This document shows, piece by piece, positions 53,507 through 61,764 of a DNA stretch of 64,000 bases (positions within the stretch are counted from its first letter, which is position 1; the number at the start of each line of letters is the position of its first letter). Location of the stretch: positions 186,001 to 250,000 of the forward strand of contig NZ_LT906473.1 of NCBI RefSeq assembly GCF_900187295.1. The letters run 5' to 3'. Under the pieces are notes generated by a model. It saw only the letters and a program-made list of their open reading frames with translations, did no database searches and had not been told where the DNA came from. The stretch comes from Corynebacterium cystitidis. Lineage in GTDB: Bacteria; Actinomycetota; Actinomycetes; Mycobacteriales; Mycobacteriaceae. The position numbers and the translations under genes are program-made.

Positions 53507-54823
53507 GTAACTATGGATACCATCCCCTGGTAGCAGCAGTTGATTACGGGGATCAACTCGGCGGGGAAATCCTGCGCATTATGTGCCGGGCCGGAAACGC
53601 TGGCGCAAACACCGCAACAGATCACATCACCATGCTCAGCTCCATCCTTGACGCGGTAGGACATAGTCATGGCGATGGCACCCCGTGGGGCAAACGTCTG
53701 GCTATCCGGGTGGATGGAGCAGGAGGAACGAAACAATTCTTACAGCATCTTCACGACCAAAAACTGGGGTTTATCGTGGGTTTACCCACCACACACGCCA
53801 TTGTTGCCCTGACCCACGATCTCACGCAATCCGGTGTCTAACCACTACGACCAGTCTCTGAAATCACCGTTGATGCCATCACCACACTCTTCGACACCAC
53901 CAACCACACCACCAAGGGGTCGGATCCCACCACTACCAGCACCACAAACACCACGCAGGACAGCACCACAAACACCACGCAGGACAGTGCTGATAGCGAT
54001 GGTCAGGCCAGCGCACCAGCCGGGATCATTGATGCGTTGTGCTTGCTGCTTAATAACGATCATCTTCCCGATGAATACATTGCCGATATCACCCCGCTGC
54101 TGAAGCTTGGTGGGTATAACACTCGCCTGGCCACAGACGATTACCCACCAGATATGCGTGTGATCATGCGGGTATCCTACCCACAGTCCGGGGCTCGTCC
54201 CACGACCTTGGATCATAAAGGCCGACGCCTTCAAATCTGTGGCACCAACCTGGACTTAACACCAGCAGAACGTGACCGATTGTACTACCAACGCGCCAGA
54301 TGCGAACAACGCATCAGTGAAGCTAAAGAACTCTCACTGACCTCCATGCCATCAGCATCCTTTGCGATCAACACCATATGGGCACACGTAGTAGGCCTAG
54401 CCCATAGTCTTTTGTCCTGGATCAAACTGCTCAGTTTCCACCACGCCACCACCAGCACCAACCCCACCGACCCACACTGGCATAACATCTGGTCATGGCA
54501 ACCGAAAACACTCCGGGCCAGAGTCCTGAGTACCGCAGCCAGTATCAGCACACACGCTAGGACAATAACCATCAGATTTGATACCTACAACCGCTACACC
54601 AACCTACTCAAACGTATCCTTGCAATCATCAGAAACCACGCCCAACCCCCATCACGCTAAACCTCACCACACCGGGCACACACCACCAACACGCACGACA
54701 CGAAGACCCTAACCGCAACACACCACACGGACAGACCCCAAAACCACCCAAGGTTGTTGGGGACCTAGCCAACCCCACACCACCAACACCACACCCTAAC
54801 CCCCAATGAAAAATCCGGGCTAG

Positions 54824-55211
54824 TAGGATCCAACCTAGCGGTACCAGCCTTAAAGTACCAGGTAGAGCGTTTCTGTGCCTAGGGAGCTGTTTCCAGCATG
54901 GTCGAGCCAAGATTCCTGGATCCGCGTCAGCAAATTATCTATGCTGCCGTGCCCCAAGCTTCCCGGAGATGAACACGGACTGTTGGCGGGCAGTGGAACC
55001 GGGTACGGCGGACTAAGTCGACTGGGTTAGTTTTTGCTGTTAGTTTTTGCTGTTAGTTTTCCGCACGCCTGTATCGACAACCTACTCCTTAATTTCGCCA
55101 TTGCCCATCGCGTGGCTAAAAATAGGCTGCCCGCTAAACTGGTCGGCCTGCCGAATCGTCGTGAGCCTCAAGGCGTTCAACCAACATGGTCGCCTGCGAT
55201 TGTTGCAGCGA
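54824..55211. other. about 390 bp without a recognisable gene
   Basis: Between the IS1380 element and the first lipoprotein gene I see no supportable gene. The DNA contains a short direct repeat GTTAGTTTTTGCT at about 55026-55055. Open stretches on the plus strand (for example to the TAG near 55029) lack any recognisable start, length or similarity. It may be debris of a gene disrupted before or by IS arrival. Confidence 0.5.
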
Positions 55212-55293
55212 TCAAGTGCTGCGTGGTGGTGGCGGGTGTGGCAGGATGGTGGGCGTTGGTGTTTCAACTCGGGGGAGGACCTATTGCAACGTA
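55212..55293. repeat. 82-bp direct repeat, copy 1 (upstream of lipoprotein A)
   Basis: This block includes the ribosome site GGGGGAGG and the first codons TTG CAA CGT of lipoprotein A. It is identical by eye to 56010-56091 before lipoprotein B, showing that the gene pair arose by tandem duplication including the leader. Confidence 0.9.
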
Positions 55294-55954
55294 TGATTAT
55301 TGTGACCGCGATAGCAGCTGTAAGTGCTGGTGTGCTGGTGTGCTGGTGGCGGGGTGTTCTTCTGTCATGGGTGAGCCTGATAGGTCCACTGTGGCCGGGC
55401 AGGAGGCGACGACAGAACTCGGTGCTGGAACAGAAGCCGGTGCTGCTGGGGCCGTGGGTGAAGCATCATCGCCGGTGGCAGCGAAAGCTGATGCGTTCCA
55501 TTTTGATTCGGGCAGCATAAGGATCGGACCGTTTGATCCTGATGAGTTGTATCCGGATGTGTTTGATCCGTGTCAGGAGATCTCGACGGAAGAGATCGAG
55601 GAACGAGGCTTCATCACAAACGGAATCACCATGTCGCGTGGGGCTGGCTCGCTTCTCGGTTGTACTTTTCTGCCAGATGTACAAGACCCAACAATAGTCT
55701 TCACAGTGTATGGAAACCTTGCGAGTAAGAAAAAACACATTGATGGTGGGGTGTATTCCCATGAGGTGGAATCCGACGTCTTGGACGGTGTTTTTGAGTA
55801 CGTCATGGAGACTGACGGTCCACGTATGTGCCGTATTGGGATCGAAACTGAACGCGGAACCATCGGAGTCATCGCTAACGGCGAGTATGACGGAATACCA
55901 AAGGAACAAGCGTGTTCTAGTGCTTTGCAGTTACTGGAGTCTTTCGCACAATAA
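55284..55954 (+). pseudogene. DUF3558-like lipoprotein A, out of frame at a triple 8-bp repeat
   Basis: Starting at TTG 55284, five bases after GGGGGAGG, translation gives LQRMIIVTAIAAVSAGVLV, then leaves the frame of the mature protein within the repeat at 55326-55349. With two repeat units instead of three the sequence would read AGVLVAGCSSVMGEPDRS, a proper signal peptide with lipobox LVAGC, continuing through the intact mature domain (FDPCQEISTEEIEERGF, GCTFLPD, MCRIGIETERG) to the stop at 55952. The domain resembles DUF3558 lipoproteins, with the FDPC and GC cysteines conserved. A reversible loss of one unit would switch the gene on, so this may be a phase-off allele rather than a dead gene. 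Confidence 0.75.
55326..55349. repeat. 8-bp tandem repeat (GCTGGTGT-type), three units, inside lipoprotein A
   Basis: GCTGGTGT, GCTGGTGT and GCTGGTGG stand in tandem in the signal-peptide codons. Since 8 is not a multiple of 3, each gain or loss of a unit changes the frame. Confidence 0.85.
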
Positions 55955-56009
55955 TCACACATCAACAGAATCAGACAGAGCTGGTGGGGCTAATTCTTGT
56001 GTTGTTGGT

Positions 56010-56091
56010 TCAAGTGCTGCGTGGTGGTGGCGGGTGTGGCAGGATGGTGGGCGTTGGTGTTTCAACTCGGGGGAGGACCTATTGCAACGTA
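56010..56091. repeat. 82-bp direct repeat, copy 2 (upstream of lipoprotein B)
   Basis: Second copy of 55212-55293; it carries the ribosome site and start codon of lipoprotein B. Confidence 0.9.
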
Positions 56092-56738
56092 GAGGTTTAT
56101 TTGTTGTAGCTAGTGTTGTTTGTGCTGGTGTGTTGTCAGCATGTTCTGGTGTGTTGGGTGGGCCGGGTACGGTCACAGTGCCCGAGCAAGGAACGACAGA
56201 ACACGGTGCTGGGACAGAAGCCGGTGCTGCTGGGGCCGTGGGTGAAGCATCATCGCCGGTGGCACCGAAAGCTGATGCGTTCTATTTTGATTCCGGCACG
56301 ATTCAGATCGGCCCGTTTGATCCTGATGAGTTGTATCCGGATGTGTTTGATCCATGCCAGGAGATCTCGGTGGAAGAGATTGAGGAGCGAGGCTTCATCA
56401 CAGACGGAATCACCATGTCGTTTGGGGCTGGAACACTTCTCGGCTGCACCTTTTTACCAGATGTACTGGATCCAAAGTTGGTCCTCACTGTCTATGGAAA
56501 CCTTGCCACAAAACAAGAACATATTGATGGTGGGGTGTATTCCCATGAGGTGGAATCCGATGTCTTGGACGGTGTGTTCGAGTACGTCATGGAGGCGGAC
56601 AACCCGCTTGTGTGTCGTATTGGGATTGAAACTGAACGCGGAACCATCGGAGTCATCGCTGGCGGCGAGTATGACGGAACACCAAAGGAACAAGCGTGTG
56701 CAAGTGCACTGCAGTTACTTGAATCATTCACACAATAA
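56082..56738 (+). CDS. DUF3558-like lipoprotein B
   Basis: From TTG 56082, placed five bases after GGGGGAGG, the product has 218 residues: signal peptide LFVVASVVCAGVLSAC with lipobox LSAC, a short Gly/Thr/Glu linker (EQGTTEHGAGTEAG), and the mature domain with DPCQEISVEEIEERGF and GCTFLPD. The FDPC and LGC cysteines and overall length resemble DUF3558 lipoproteins, an actinobacterial envelope family of unknown role that is often linked to WXG/PPE-type proteins. It is about 85% like lipoprotein A by eye in the mature part, but lacks the 8-bp repeat and is in frame. The long frame open from 55710 upstream is just read-through of the duplicate. Confidence 0.82.
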   Translation: MQRRGLFVVASVVCAGVLSACSGVLGGPGTVTVPEQGTTEHGAGTEAGAAGAVGEASSPVAPKADAFYFDSGTIQIGPFDPDELYPDVFDPCQEISVEEIEERGFITDGITMSFGAGTLLGCTFLPDVLDPKLVLTVYGNLATKQEHIDGGVYSHEVESDVLDGVFEYVMEADNPLVCRIGIETERGTIGVIAGGEYDGTPKEQACASALQLLESFTQ

Positions 56739-56767
56739 TCACATAAATCACATTTAACGAGGGGGAT

Positions 56768-58597
56768 ATGATGCTGAACTTTGATCCAGTGGAGGTCTTG
56801 GCCGCCGCACAGAAACTCGAGACATCCGGGCAATTTCCAGTTGGTACCACAGACAGCGAGGAAAGTTTTCTAACCATAAGCTATTCTTCGGTGTCGGGGT
56901 TGTCAGAGGTGGGTCAAATGCATTCCACCTTTTTGTCGACCAACAAGCAAGAGTCAATGACGGCGTTTACTGATCGGTTTGTTAATGCTGCAACGACGTT
57001 ACGCCGCAATGTTGCTGATGTGGTCAATGGGGATGAGGCGTTTGCTGCCGCGCTGGAGGCGTATCAGCATAGTGTTTCTGTAGGTGCTCAGCTTGGTATG
57101 CGGGGGTTGACCAGTTCGCCACTTGCTGATATCCCTGTTGGCAGTATCACCAACACGGATACCCAACCGTTGGTGGTGGTCCCCCCTGTGGTTGTTCGCC
57201 CACCGTCACTTGTGGTTTTGGCGGGGCAGTTCGCGAGTACGAATCACGGTGTTCCATCCTCGATGGCTGGTGACTGGACGAGTCTGGCATCAAAAGTCCG
57301 TTCTGCTGCCGATAGTCTTGATGAAGTACTGGGCGATCTGGAGAGCTCGGCTGAGACTGAAGCGATCCAGTTGGCGATGGCTACGATCCGCACGATCCAG
57401 TCGACGGGGTATACGTTTGCATCAAATGCGGATAGCTTGGCCACTAATACCACGAGTTTGGCAACAGCAGGCCAGGCTCAGGCGCAGCAGGCGGCCCAGG
57501 TTGCTTATGTCTATGGGCTGGCGAATGCGACAAGTCCTGTGTTGGCGCGCACGATTGAGCAGTCGTATCTCGAGTCGTTTCCGCCTGCGATGACGACTAC
57601 TTTGGGCCCGGCGTTGCCCAGTGTTGGCCAGTTATTACCATCGATGGATGATCCCCATGGTGGTTCGGCAGGAGAAGTTACACCAAGTGGCCGACATCCT
57701 GGTGGGTCGCTGCCGGTGTGGGAGGATACTGCGTTGCCTGCGGTTGTTCAAGAGGCGATGGAGCATTATGGGATGGGGGAGGCGGCACGGATGCGTGATC
57801 CGCAGGAACTTGCTGCTGAGTTTCAGCGCAGCGGGGCTGACACGTTAGATGCGGTGATGGCCGGGCATGTGCCGACTTCTACGGCTGCAGCTTCGGCTGC
57901 TGCGCCTGTGTTGCCACCACCACTTCACCCGGGGGTGCCTTCTGGTGCACTTGCATCACCAACGCCACCTGCGACTACAGCTGCGACAACTCCTGCTGCC
58001 GGTCAGTTTGGGGCGCTGCCTCCTTCTGGGACTGCTATGGCGCACACCCGGCCTGGCACACGCCTGGGAACAACCGGCCCAGGTGCGGGTGTGGGTGCAC
58101 CGGGTGCAGCAGGGGTAGTACGGCCGGGAAGCGGGCCAGGTTCTGGGGTTCGCCCCTTGAACACCGGTATCGGCGGTCGAACCGTCGTCGGCACCGATAG
58201 TGGTGGGCGCGCTGGTGGTGGAGTCGGTGGTTCTGGCGGTGGTTCGTCGGCTGTGCCACACGCTGGTGGAGGTAAACCACCGTCCGGCGCCGGTTCCGGT
58301 GCCGGAGGCCTTGGCAGGGGACCATTGACTAGTGGCGTGCCTACTGGGGGTGTGGCAGGTTCATCAGCACACGCTGCTCATGGTGGCACACCCGTTGGTG
58401 GGATGATGGGCGCAGGCCGTGGTGCAGCCGGCGCGGCAGGTGGTCGCCGTGGTAATCACGGGGCGGGGTCTGTGCGTGGGATTAAAACCAGTGCCGTAGA
58501 ACGTGAAGGCAATTTAAAAGCCCTGCTTGGTGAAGGCCCCGAAGTCATCCCCGGTGTCATCGGCGCATGGGTACGAGAACCCCGCACCGACCGCTAA
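56768..58597 (+). CDS. large Gly/Pro/Ala-rich protein with WXG/PPE-like N-terminal region
   Basis: The 609-residue product has no signal peptide. Residues 1-110 and 150-260 are alpha-helical with the look of WXG100/PPE-type helices (ATTLRRNVADVVNGDEAFAA; WTSLASKVRSAADSLDEVLG). A Pro/Val linker (PLVVVPPVVVRPPSLVV) separates them. Residues of about 360-570 are low-complexity Pro/Ala/Thr then Gly-rich, and the C-terminal end is again ordered with a conserved-looking VIPGVIGAWVREPRTDR. Such proteins are exported by ESX-type (type VII) systems in actinobacteria. It follows lipoprotein B by 29 bp with ribosome site GAGGGGG, so it forms an operon with the lipoproteins. No YxxxD/E signal could be fixed with certainty, and no secretion gene is in the window. 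Confidence 0.65.
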   Translation: MMLNFDPVEVLAAAQKLETSGQFPVGTTDSEESFLTISYSSVSGLSEVGQMHSTFLSTNKQESMTAFTDRFVNAATTLRRNVADVVNGDEAFAAALEAYQHSVSVGAQLGMRGLTSSPLADIPVGSITNTDTQPLVVVPPVVVRPPSLVVLAGQFASTNHGVPSSMAGDWTSLASKVRSAADSLDEVLGDLESSAETEAIQLAMATIRTIQSTGYTFASNADSLATNTTSLATAGQAQAQQAAQVAYVYGLANATSPVLARTIEQSYLESFPPAMTTTLGPALPSVGQLLPSMDDPHGGSAGEVTPSGRHPGGSLPVWEDTALPAVVQEAMEHYGMGEAARMRDPQELAAEFQRSGADTLDAVMAGHVPTSTAAASAAAPVLPPPLHPGVPSGALASPTPPATTAATTPAAGQFGALPPSGTAMAHTRPGTRLGTTGPGAGVGAPGAAGVVRPGSGPGSGVRPLNTGIGGRTVVGTDSGGRAGGGVGGSGGGSSAVPHAGGGKPPSGAGSGAGGLGRGPLTSGVPTGGVAGSSAHAAHGGTPVGGMMGAGRGAAGAAGGRRGNHGAGSVRGIKTSAVEREGNLKALLGEGPEVIPGVIGAWVREPRTDR

Positions 58598-58627
58598 CAA
58601 CCAACCGCTAACAACCGTCTGCACGGA

Positions 58628-58646
58628 CTCGGTTGTTAAAACCGAG
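58628..58646. terminator. hairpin between the convergent 56768 gene and the thioesterase
   Basis: CTCGGTT pairs with AACCGAG around a 5-base loop, located 30 bp after the stop of the WXG/PPE-like gene and 36 bp before the thioesterase stop. No T-tract follows on either strand, so the assignment is tentative. Confidence 0.4.
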
Positions 58647-58681
58647 CCTGCGCGTGTTGGCGGAACTACAACCGCAGCGAA

Positions 58682-59689
58682 CTAGTCCACCAGTTGGCTT
58701 GCTTCCCGTGGCTGCACGATCGGGGTGGGTTGGTAGTTGGCGCGCAGTGCCTTTAACGTCTCCACGTGTTCAGCCAGCGCGAGGTCTTCGTCGGTACGCG
58801 GAATGAACTGGCGTGCCGCTAAAGGCTCACCGTCGATGTCAATGCCGATATAGGTAAAGGTTGCGTGGATTGCGGTTTCGAGCCTGTCCTGGCCGTCGCG
58901 CGGATTGCCGGACTCCACGTGGACGGTGACGTGCATGGAGCGGGCGTCGGTACGTGTTAAACGGGCATCTACCTGGATCAGGTCGCCGATGGAGATAGGT
59001 TTGTAGAAGCGGATGCCGCCGGCGTAGACGGCTACGGTGCGCTCCCCGGACCATTCCATGGTGCAGTTCATTCCGGCCTCATCGATCCACTCCATGGCGG
59101 TACCACCGTGTACATTGCCGCCCCAGTTGATGTCGGTGGGTTTGGCAAGGAAGCGGTGGACGATACGCGGTGCGTCGGACTTACCGTCATAGGTCTGCTT
59201 CAGCATTTCAGTTTCGATGTCTTTGCGCAGTTGGATGCGCGACTGCGCGGCGGCTTCCATGCGCTTTTCTTCCGCTGTTTCCGGCACGAAGGTGGGCACC
59301 GGGGTGGACTTGCCGGTTTCTGGATCCTTCGCAACAAAAATGACTAGGCAGTCGCAGGCGCGGGTAAAAATACCTTCGCGTGGGTCGGCGGAAAGCACTT
59401 CGTTGACGATGTGCATCGATGAGCGGCCCGTCATGGCAATCTTGGAGCGCACCTCTACCAGATGGCCGGAGGGGATAGGGCGGGTGAAGTGGATGTGCCC
59501 CACATATGCGGTGACACAGTAGGTCGAGGACCACTGCACGGCACACGCGTAGGCGGCCTTATCGATCCATTCCAGAACGCGGCCACCGGAGACGCCTTGT
59601 GCGCCGGCCACGATGATGTCTGTCGGTGATGCCATAAAACGCAGGGTGACGGATGGGGATTTAGTGGCGGGGACTGGAGTCGATGACAT
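58682..59689 (-). CDS. acyl-CoA thioesterase with two hotdog domains
   Basis: From ATG 59689 the product has 335 residues made of two hotdog domains in tandem (about 15-140 and 175-300), each with the acyl-CoA hydrolase pattern: GRVLEWIDKAAY in the first and GNVHGGTAMEWIDEAG in the second, the latter with the likely catalytic Asn/Asp. Double-hotdog proteins of this type hydrolyse medium to long acyl-CoAs in the cytoplasm. In C. glutamicum a comparable thioesterase lies before purF. The start is chosen because CGAAAGG stands before it and the frame upstream to 59710 adds only seven residues. Confidence 0.85.
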   Translation of the reverse strand: MSSTPVPATKSPSVTLRFMASPTDIIVAGAQGVSGGRVLEWIDKAAYACAVQWSSTYCVTAYVGHIHFTRPIPSGHLVEVRSKIAMTGRSSMHIVNEVLSADPREGIFTRACDCLVIFVAKDPETGKSTPVPTFVPETAEEKRMEAAAQSRIQLRKDIETEMLKQTYDGKSDAPRIVHRFLAKPTDINWGGNVHGGTAMEWIDEAGMNCTMEWSGERTVAVYAGGIRFYKPISIGDLIQVDARLTRTDARSMHVTVHVESGNPRDGQDRLETAIHATFTYIGIDIDGEPLAARQFIPRTDEDLALAEHVETLKALRANYQPTPIVQPREASQLVD

Positions 59690-59795
59690 ATTCGCTGGAC
59701 CTTTCGTCAATCAATAATAATACCTGCGCGTTGCGTGAGGTGGATGCATCAACGCAGGTGAGGTACCGATAAGGGTAGCGGGAACCGCGCGAAAT

Positions 59796-59801
59796 TAAGA
59801 T
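59796..59801 (+). promoter_or_regulatory. -10 hexamer TAAGAT, leaderless start of the 59809 gene
   Basis: TAAGAT ends 7 bases before ATG 59809 with no ribosome site between. Confidence 0.45.
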
Positions 59802-59808
59802 GGTCTGC

Positions 59809-60207
59809 ATGCCACCAAAAAATGATCCTGCCTTAACCCGTGCCGCCGTGATGGAAATCGCGTCATGGATCCGAGCGCCGGAAGATCACGAAAAGCCTGC
59901 TCGCAGCGCGCTCGCTGAGGCTGTCCGCCGCACCGCCCGCGCCCTGGCTGCGGAACTGCCCGGCCATACCGTCGAAGTGCGTATACCCCCGTTTGTAGCT
60001 GTTCAATGTGTTGAAGGGCCAAAGCATACGCGTGGAACGCCGCCCAACGTTGTGGAAACAGACCCGATCACGTGGCTGCGTCTTGCTACCGGCATCAGCA
60101 CGCTTGACGACGAGATCACCGCGGGCAATGTCGATGCTTCGGGGTTGCGCGCCACTGAGATTGTAGCTGGGCTTCCCGTAACGGGCTTAATAGATGAGAC
60201 GAAATAG
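59809..60207 (+). CDS. sterol carrier-family (SCP-like) protein
   Basis: From ATG 59809 the product has 132 residues with the wording of small actinobacterial sterol-carrier-family proteins: RRTARALAAELPGHTVEVRIPPFVAVQC, cut here to the AAELPGHTVEVRIPP core, then TDPITWLRLATG near the middle and a short Asp/Gly-rich end. It probably binds a lipid or other small hydrophobic ligand in the cytoplasm. It is 15 bp upstream of purF, and the purF start has its own -10, so the two may be transcribed separately. Family function in bacteria is not established. Confidence 0.7.
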   Translation: MPPKNDPALTRAAVMEIASWIRAPEDHEKPARSALAEAVRRTARALAAELPGHTVEVRIPPFVAVQCVEGPKHTRGTPPNVVETDPITWLRLATGISTLDDEITAGNVDASGLRATEIVAGLPVTGLIDETK

Positions 60208-60209
60208 GA

Positions 60210-60215
60210 TACTCT
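60210..60215 (+). promoter_or_regulatory. -10 hexamer TACTCT, leaderless start of purF
   Basis: TACTCT ends 7 bases before the GTG at 60223; no ribosome site is visible between. Confidence 0.45.
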
Positions 60216-60222
60216 ATAGGAC

Positions 60223-61764
60223 GTGTTCACCACTGACGTCAACGATAGTGACGGACGCCCCTTTGATACCCCGGAGGACGAACCGCGTGAAGAATGCGGA
60301 GTGTTCGGAGTCTGGGCCCCAGGGGAAGAAGTTGCAAAGCTTACGTACTTTGGGCTCTTTGCCCTCCAGCACCGCGGACAAGAAGGTGCAGGAATTGCGG
60401 CAGGTGATGCCCAGCGAATCGTCGTATTCAAAGATATGGGGCTTGTCTCCCAAGTCTTTGATGAACCTACCCTGGAGGCGCTCCAGGGTGATGTTGCTAT
60501 CGGGCATACACGCTACTCCACCGCGGGATCAACGAGCTGGGAAAATGTGCAGCCAATCTTTCGGGCCACCTCAGCTAATACTGACTTAGCGCTCGGCCAC
60601 AACGGTAACCTTGTCAACTACCAGGAGTTGCGCGACGAAGCTATTGCACGTCGTCTGATCCGCGAGGAGACCATTGACGGGCAGGGCTCGTCGTCGGATA
60701 GCGCCGTGATGGCGGCTTTTCTTGCCGACGCAATCAATGATGAAACCACGCCTCTGGAAGCCGCACGCGAGTTGTTGCCGCGTCTTGAGGGGGCGTTCTG
60801 CCTTGTGTTTACTGACGGTGAGAAGGTCTATGCGGCGCGCGATCGCCACGGTGTTCGACCACTATCGCTCGGCCAACTCGACGGCGGCTGGGTTGTTGCC
60901 AGTGAAACCGCCGCACTGGACATCGTGGGCGCGAGATTTGTGCGCGATATTGAACCTGGCGAGCTGATAGCTATTGATGGCAACGGCGTGCATTCCGAGA
61001 AGTTTGCTAAGCCCAAGCTCGCTGGCTGTGTCTTTGAGTATGTGTATCTCGCGCGTCCGGATTCCGTGATTAACGGTGAAACCATCAACACCACCCGCAT
61101 CGAGATTGGTAAGCGCCTAGCCCGGGCGGATCCTGTGGACGCCGATCTGGTTATGCCTGTTCCCGAGTCAGGGGTTCCAGCAGCCATCGGGTACGCCTCT
61201 GCTTGCGATATTCCTTATGGTCGTGGGTTGATGAAAAATGCGTATGTGGGGCGTACTTTCATTCAACCTTCGCAAACCCTGCGGAAGTTAGGTATTCGCC
61301 TCAAGCTGAATCCGGTGCGCGCCATGATTGATGGGAAGCGATTGGTCGTCGTGGATGACTCGATCGTACGTGGCAATACCCAAATCGCGTTGATCCGCAT
61401 GTTGCGTGAAGCGGGAGCCGCCGAAGTCCACGTGCGCATTGCTTCACCACCAGTGAAGTGGCCATGCTTCTACGGCATCGACTTCGCAGATCCGGACGAG
61501 CTGATTGCTAACCAGGACGGCCTCGAGGGTTTCGCCGCAGCGCGCACCGCATCGCGCACTGAAGCAGACACAGTGGACTATATCTGTGAAACGATCGGCG
61601 CAGATTCGCTGGCCTTTGTCAGCGAAGAAGACATGATTGCGGTAACACAACAACCAGGACGCGAACTATGCACGGCGTGCTTCAGCGGCCACTATCCGTT
61701 GGGCTTACCTGCCGGTAACGCCCAAGCAGACATCGTGCGCGAACTCCAAGAAGGGACCAGATAA
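60223..61764 (+). CDS. purF: amidophosphoribosyltransferase
   Basis: PurF catalyses the first committed step of purine synthesis, PRPP plus glutamine to phosphoribosylamine. The product has 513 residues. The propeptide MFTTDVNDSDGRPFDTPEDE ends before Cys25 in EECGVFGVW, the nucleophile of the glutamine-amidotransferase domain. GHTRYSTAGSTSWENVQP and HNGNLVNYQELRDE follow. The PRPP-binding loop is LVVVDDSIVRGNT, and a C-terminal cysteine set (ELCTACFSGHYP, CVFEYVYLARPDS) fits the Fe-S type of the Bacillus-like enzyme. purM starts immediately after the stop. Confidence 0.95.
   Translation: MFTTDVNDSDGRPFDTPEDEPREECGVFGVWAPGEEVAKLTYFGLFALQHRGQEGAGIAAGDAQRIVVFKDMGLVSQVFDEPTLEALQGDVAIGHTRYSTAGSTSWENVQPIFRATSANTDLALGHNGNLVNYQELRDEAIARRLIREETIDGQGSSSDSAVMAAFLADAINDETTPLEAARELLPRLEGAFCLVFTDGEKVYAARDRHGVRPLSLGQLDGGWVVASETAALDIVGARFVRDIEPGELIAIDGNGVHSEKFAKPKLAGCVFEYVYLARPDSVINGETINTTRIEIGKRLARADPVDADLVMPVPESGVPAAIGYASACDIPYGRGLMKNAYVGRTFIQPSQTLRKLGIRLKLNPVRAMIDGKRLVVVDDSIVRGNTQIALIRMLREAGAAEVHVRIASPPVKWPCFYGIDFADPDELIANQDGLEGFAAARTASRTEADTVDYICETIGADSLAFVSEEDMIAVTQQPGRELCTACFSGHYPLGLPAGNAQADIVRELQEGTR

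Larger units (their letters stand above)
51575..54660 (+). pseudogene. IS1380-family transposase, split by IS256 and by two other lesions
   Basis: The transposase starts at 51575 (VKTTYRIGSDSNNVIS). A frameshift near 51705 moves it to the frame that reads LSVATMYRKLKAVGDDEAA and VVDIDATLIAVHSDKEQ (first catalytic Asp). The IS256-family element interrupts at NYG; joining the flanks restores RGNYGYHPLVAAVDYGDQLG and later MCRAGNAGANTATDHI and IRVDGAGGT (second Asp). An in-frame TAA at 53839-53841 breaks it again before the Asp/Thr-rich linker (TTNTTQDSTTNTTQDS) and the C-terminal third with YYQRARCEQRISEAKEL (Glu). The enzyme is dead, with lesions beyond the insertion. Confidence 0.85.
51455..54819 (+). 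mobile_element. IS1380-family element, interrupted and defective
   Basis: The outer element spans 3,365 bp, of which 1,444 belong to the nested IS256-family insertion. Its ends are long inverted repeats: CCCGGATTTTTCATGGGGGG on the left and, reverse-complemented, CCCGGATTTTTCATTGGGGG on the right, continuing GTTAGGGTGT in both. The target duplication CTAG (51451-51454 and 54820-54823) is typical for IS1380. Confidence 0.88.

Noticed and set aside
55034..55283. N-terminal extension of lipoprotein A (306-residue reading)
   Set aside because: It lacks a signal peptide at its start and runs through the duplicated leader; TTG 55284 with GGGGGAGG and a signal peptide is the better start.
55710..56081. 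N-terminal extension of lipoprotein B (342-residue reading)
   Set aside because: This part lies in another frame over the mature region of lipoprotein A; the duplicated start TTG 56082 with ribosome site is preferred.
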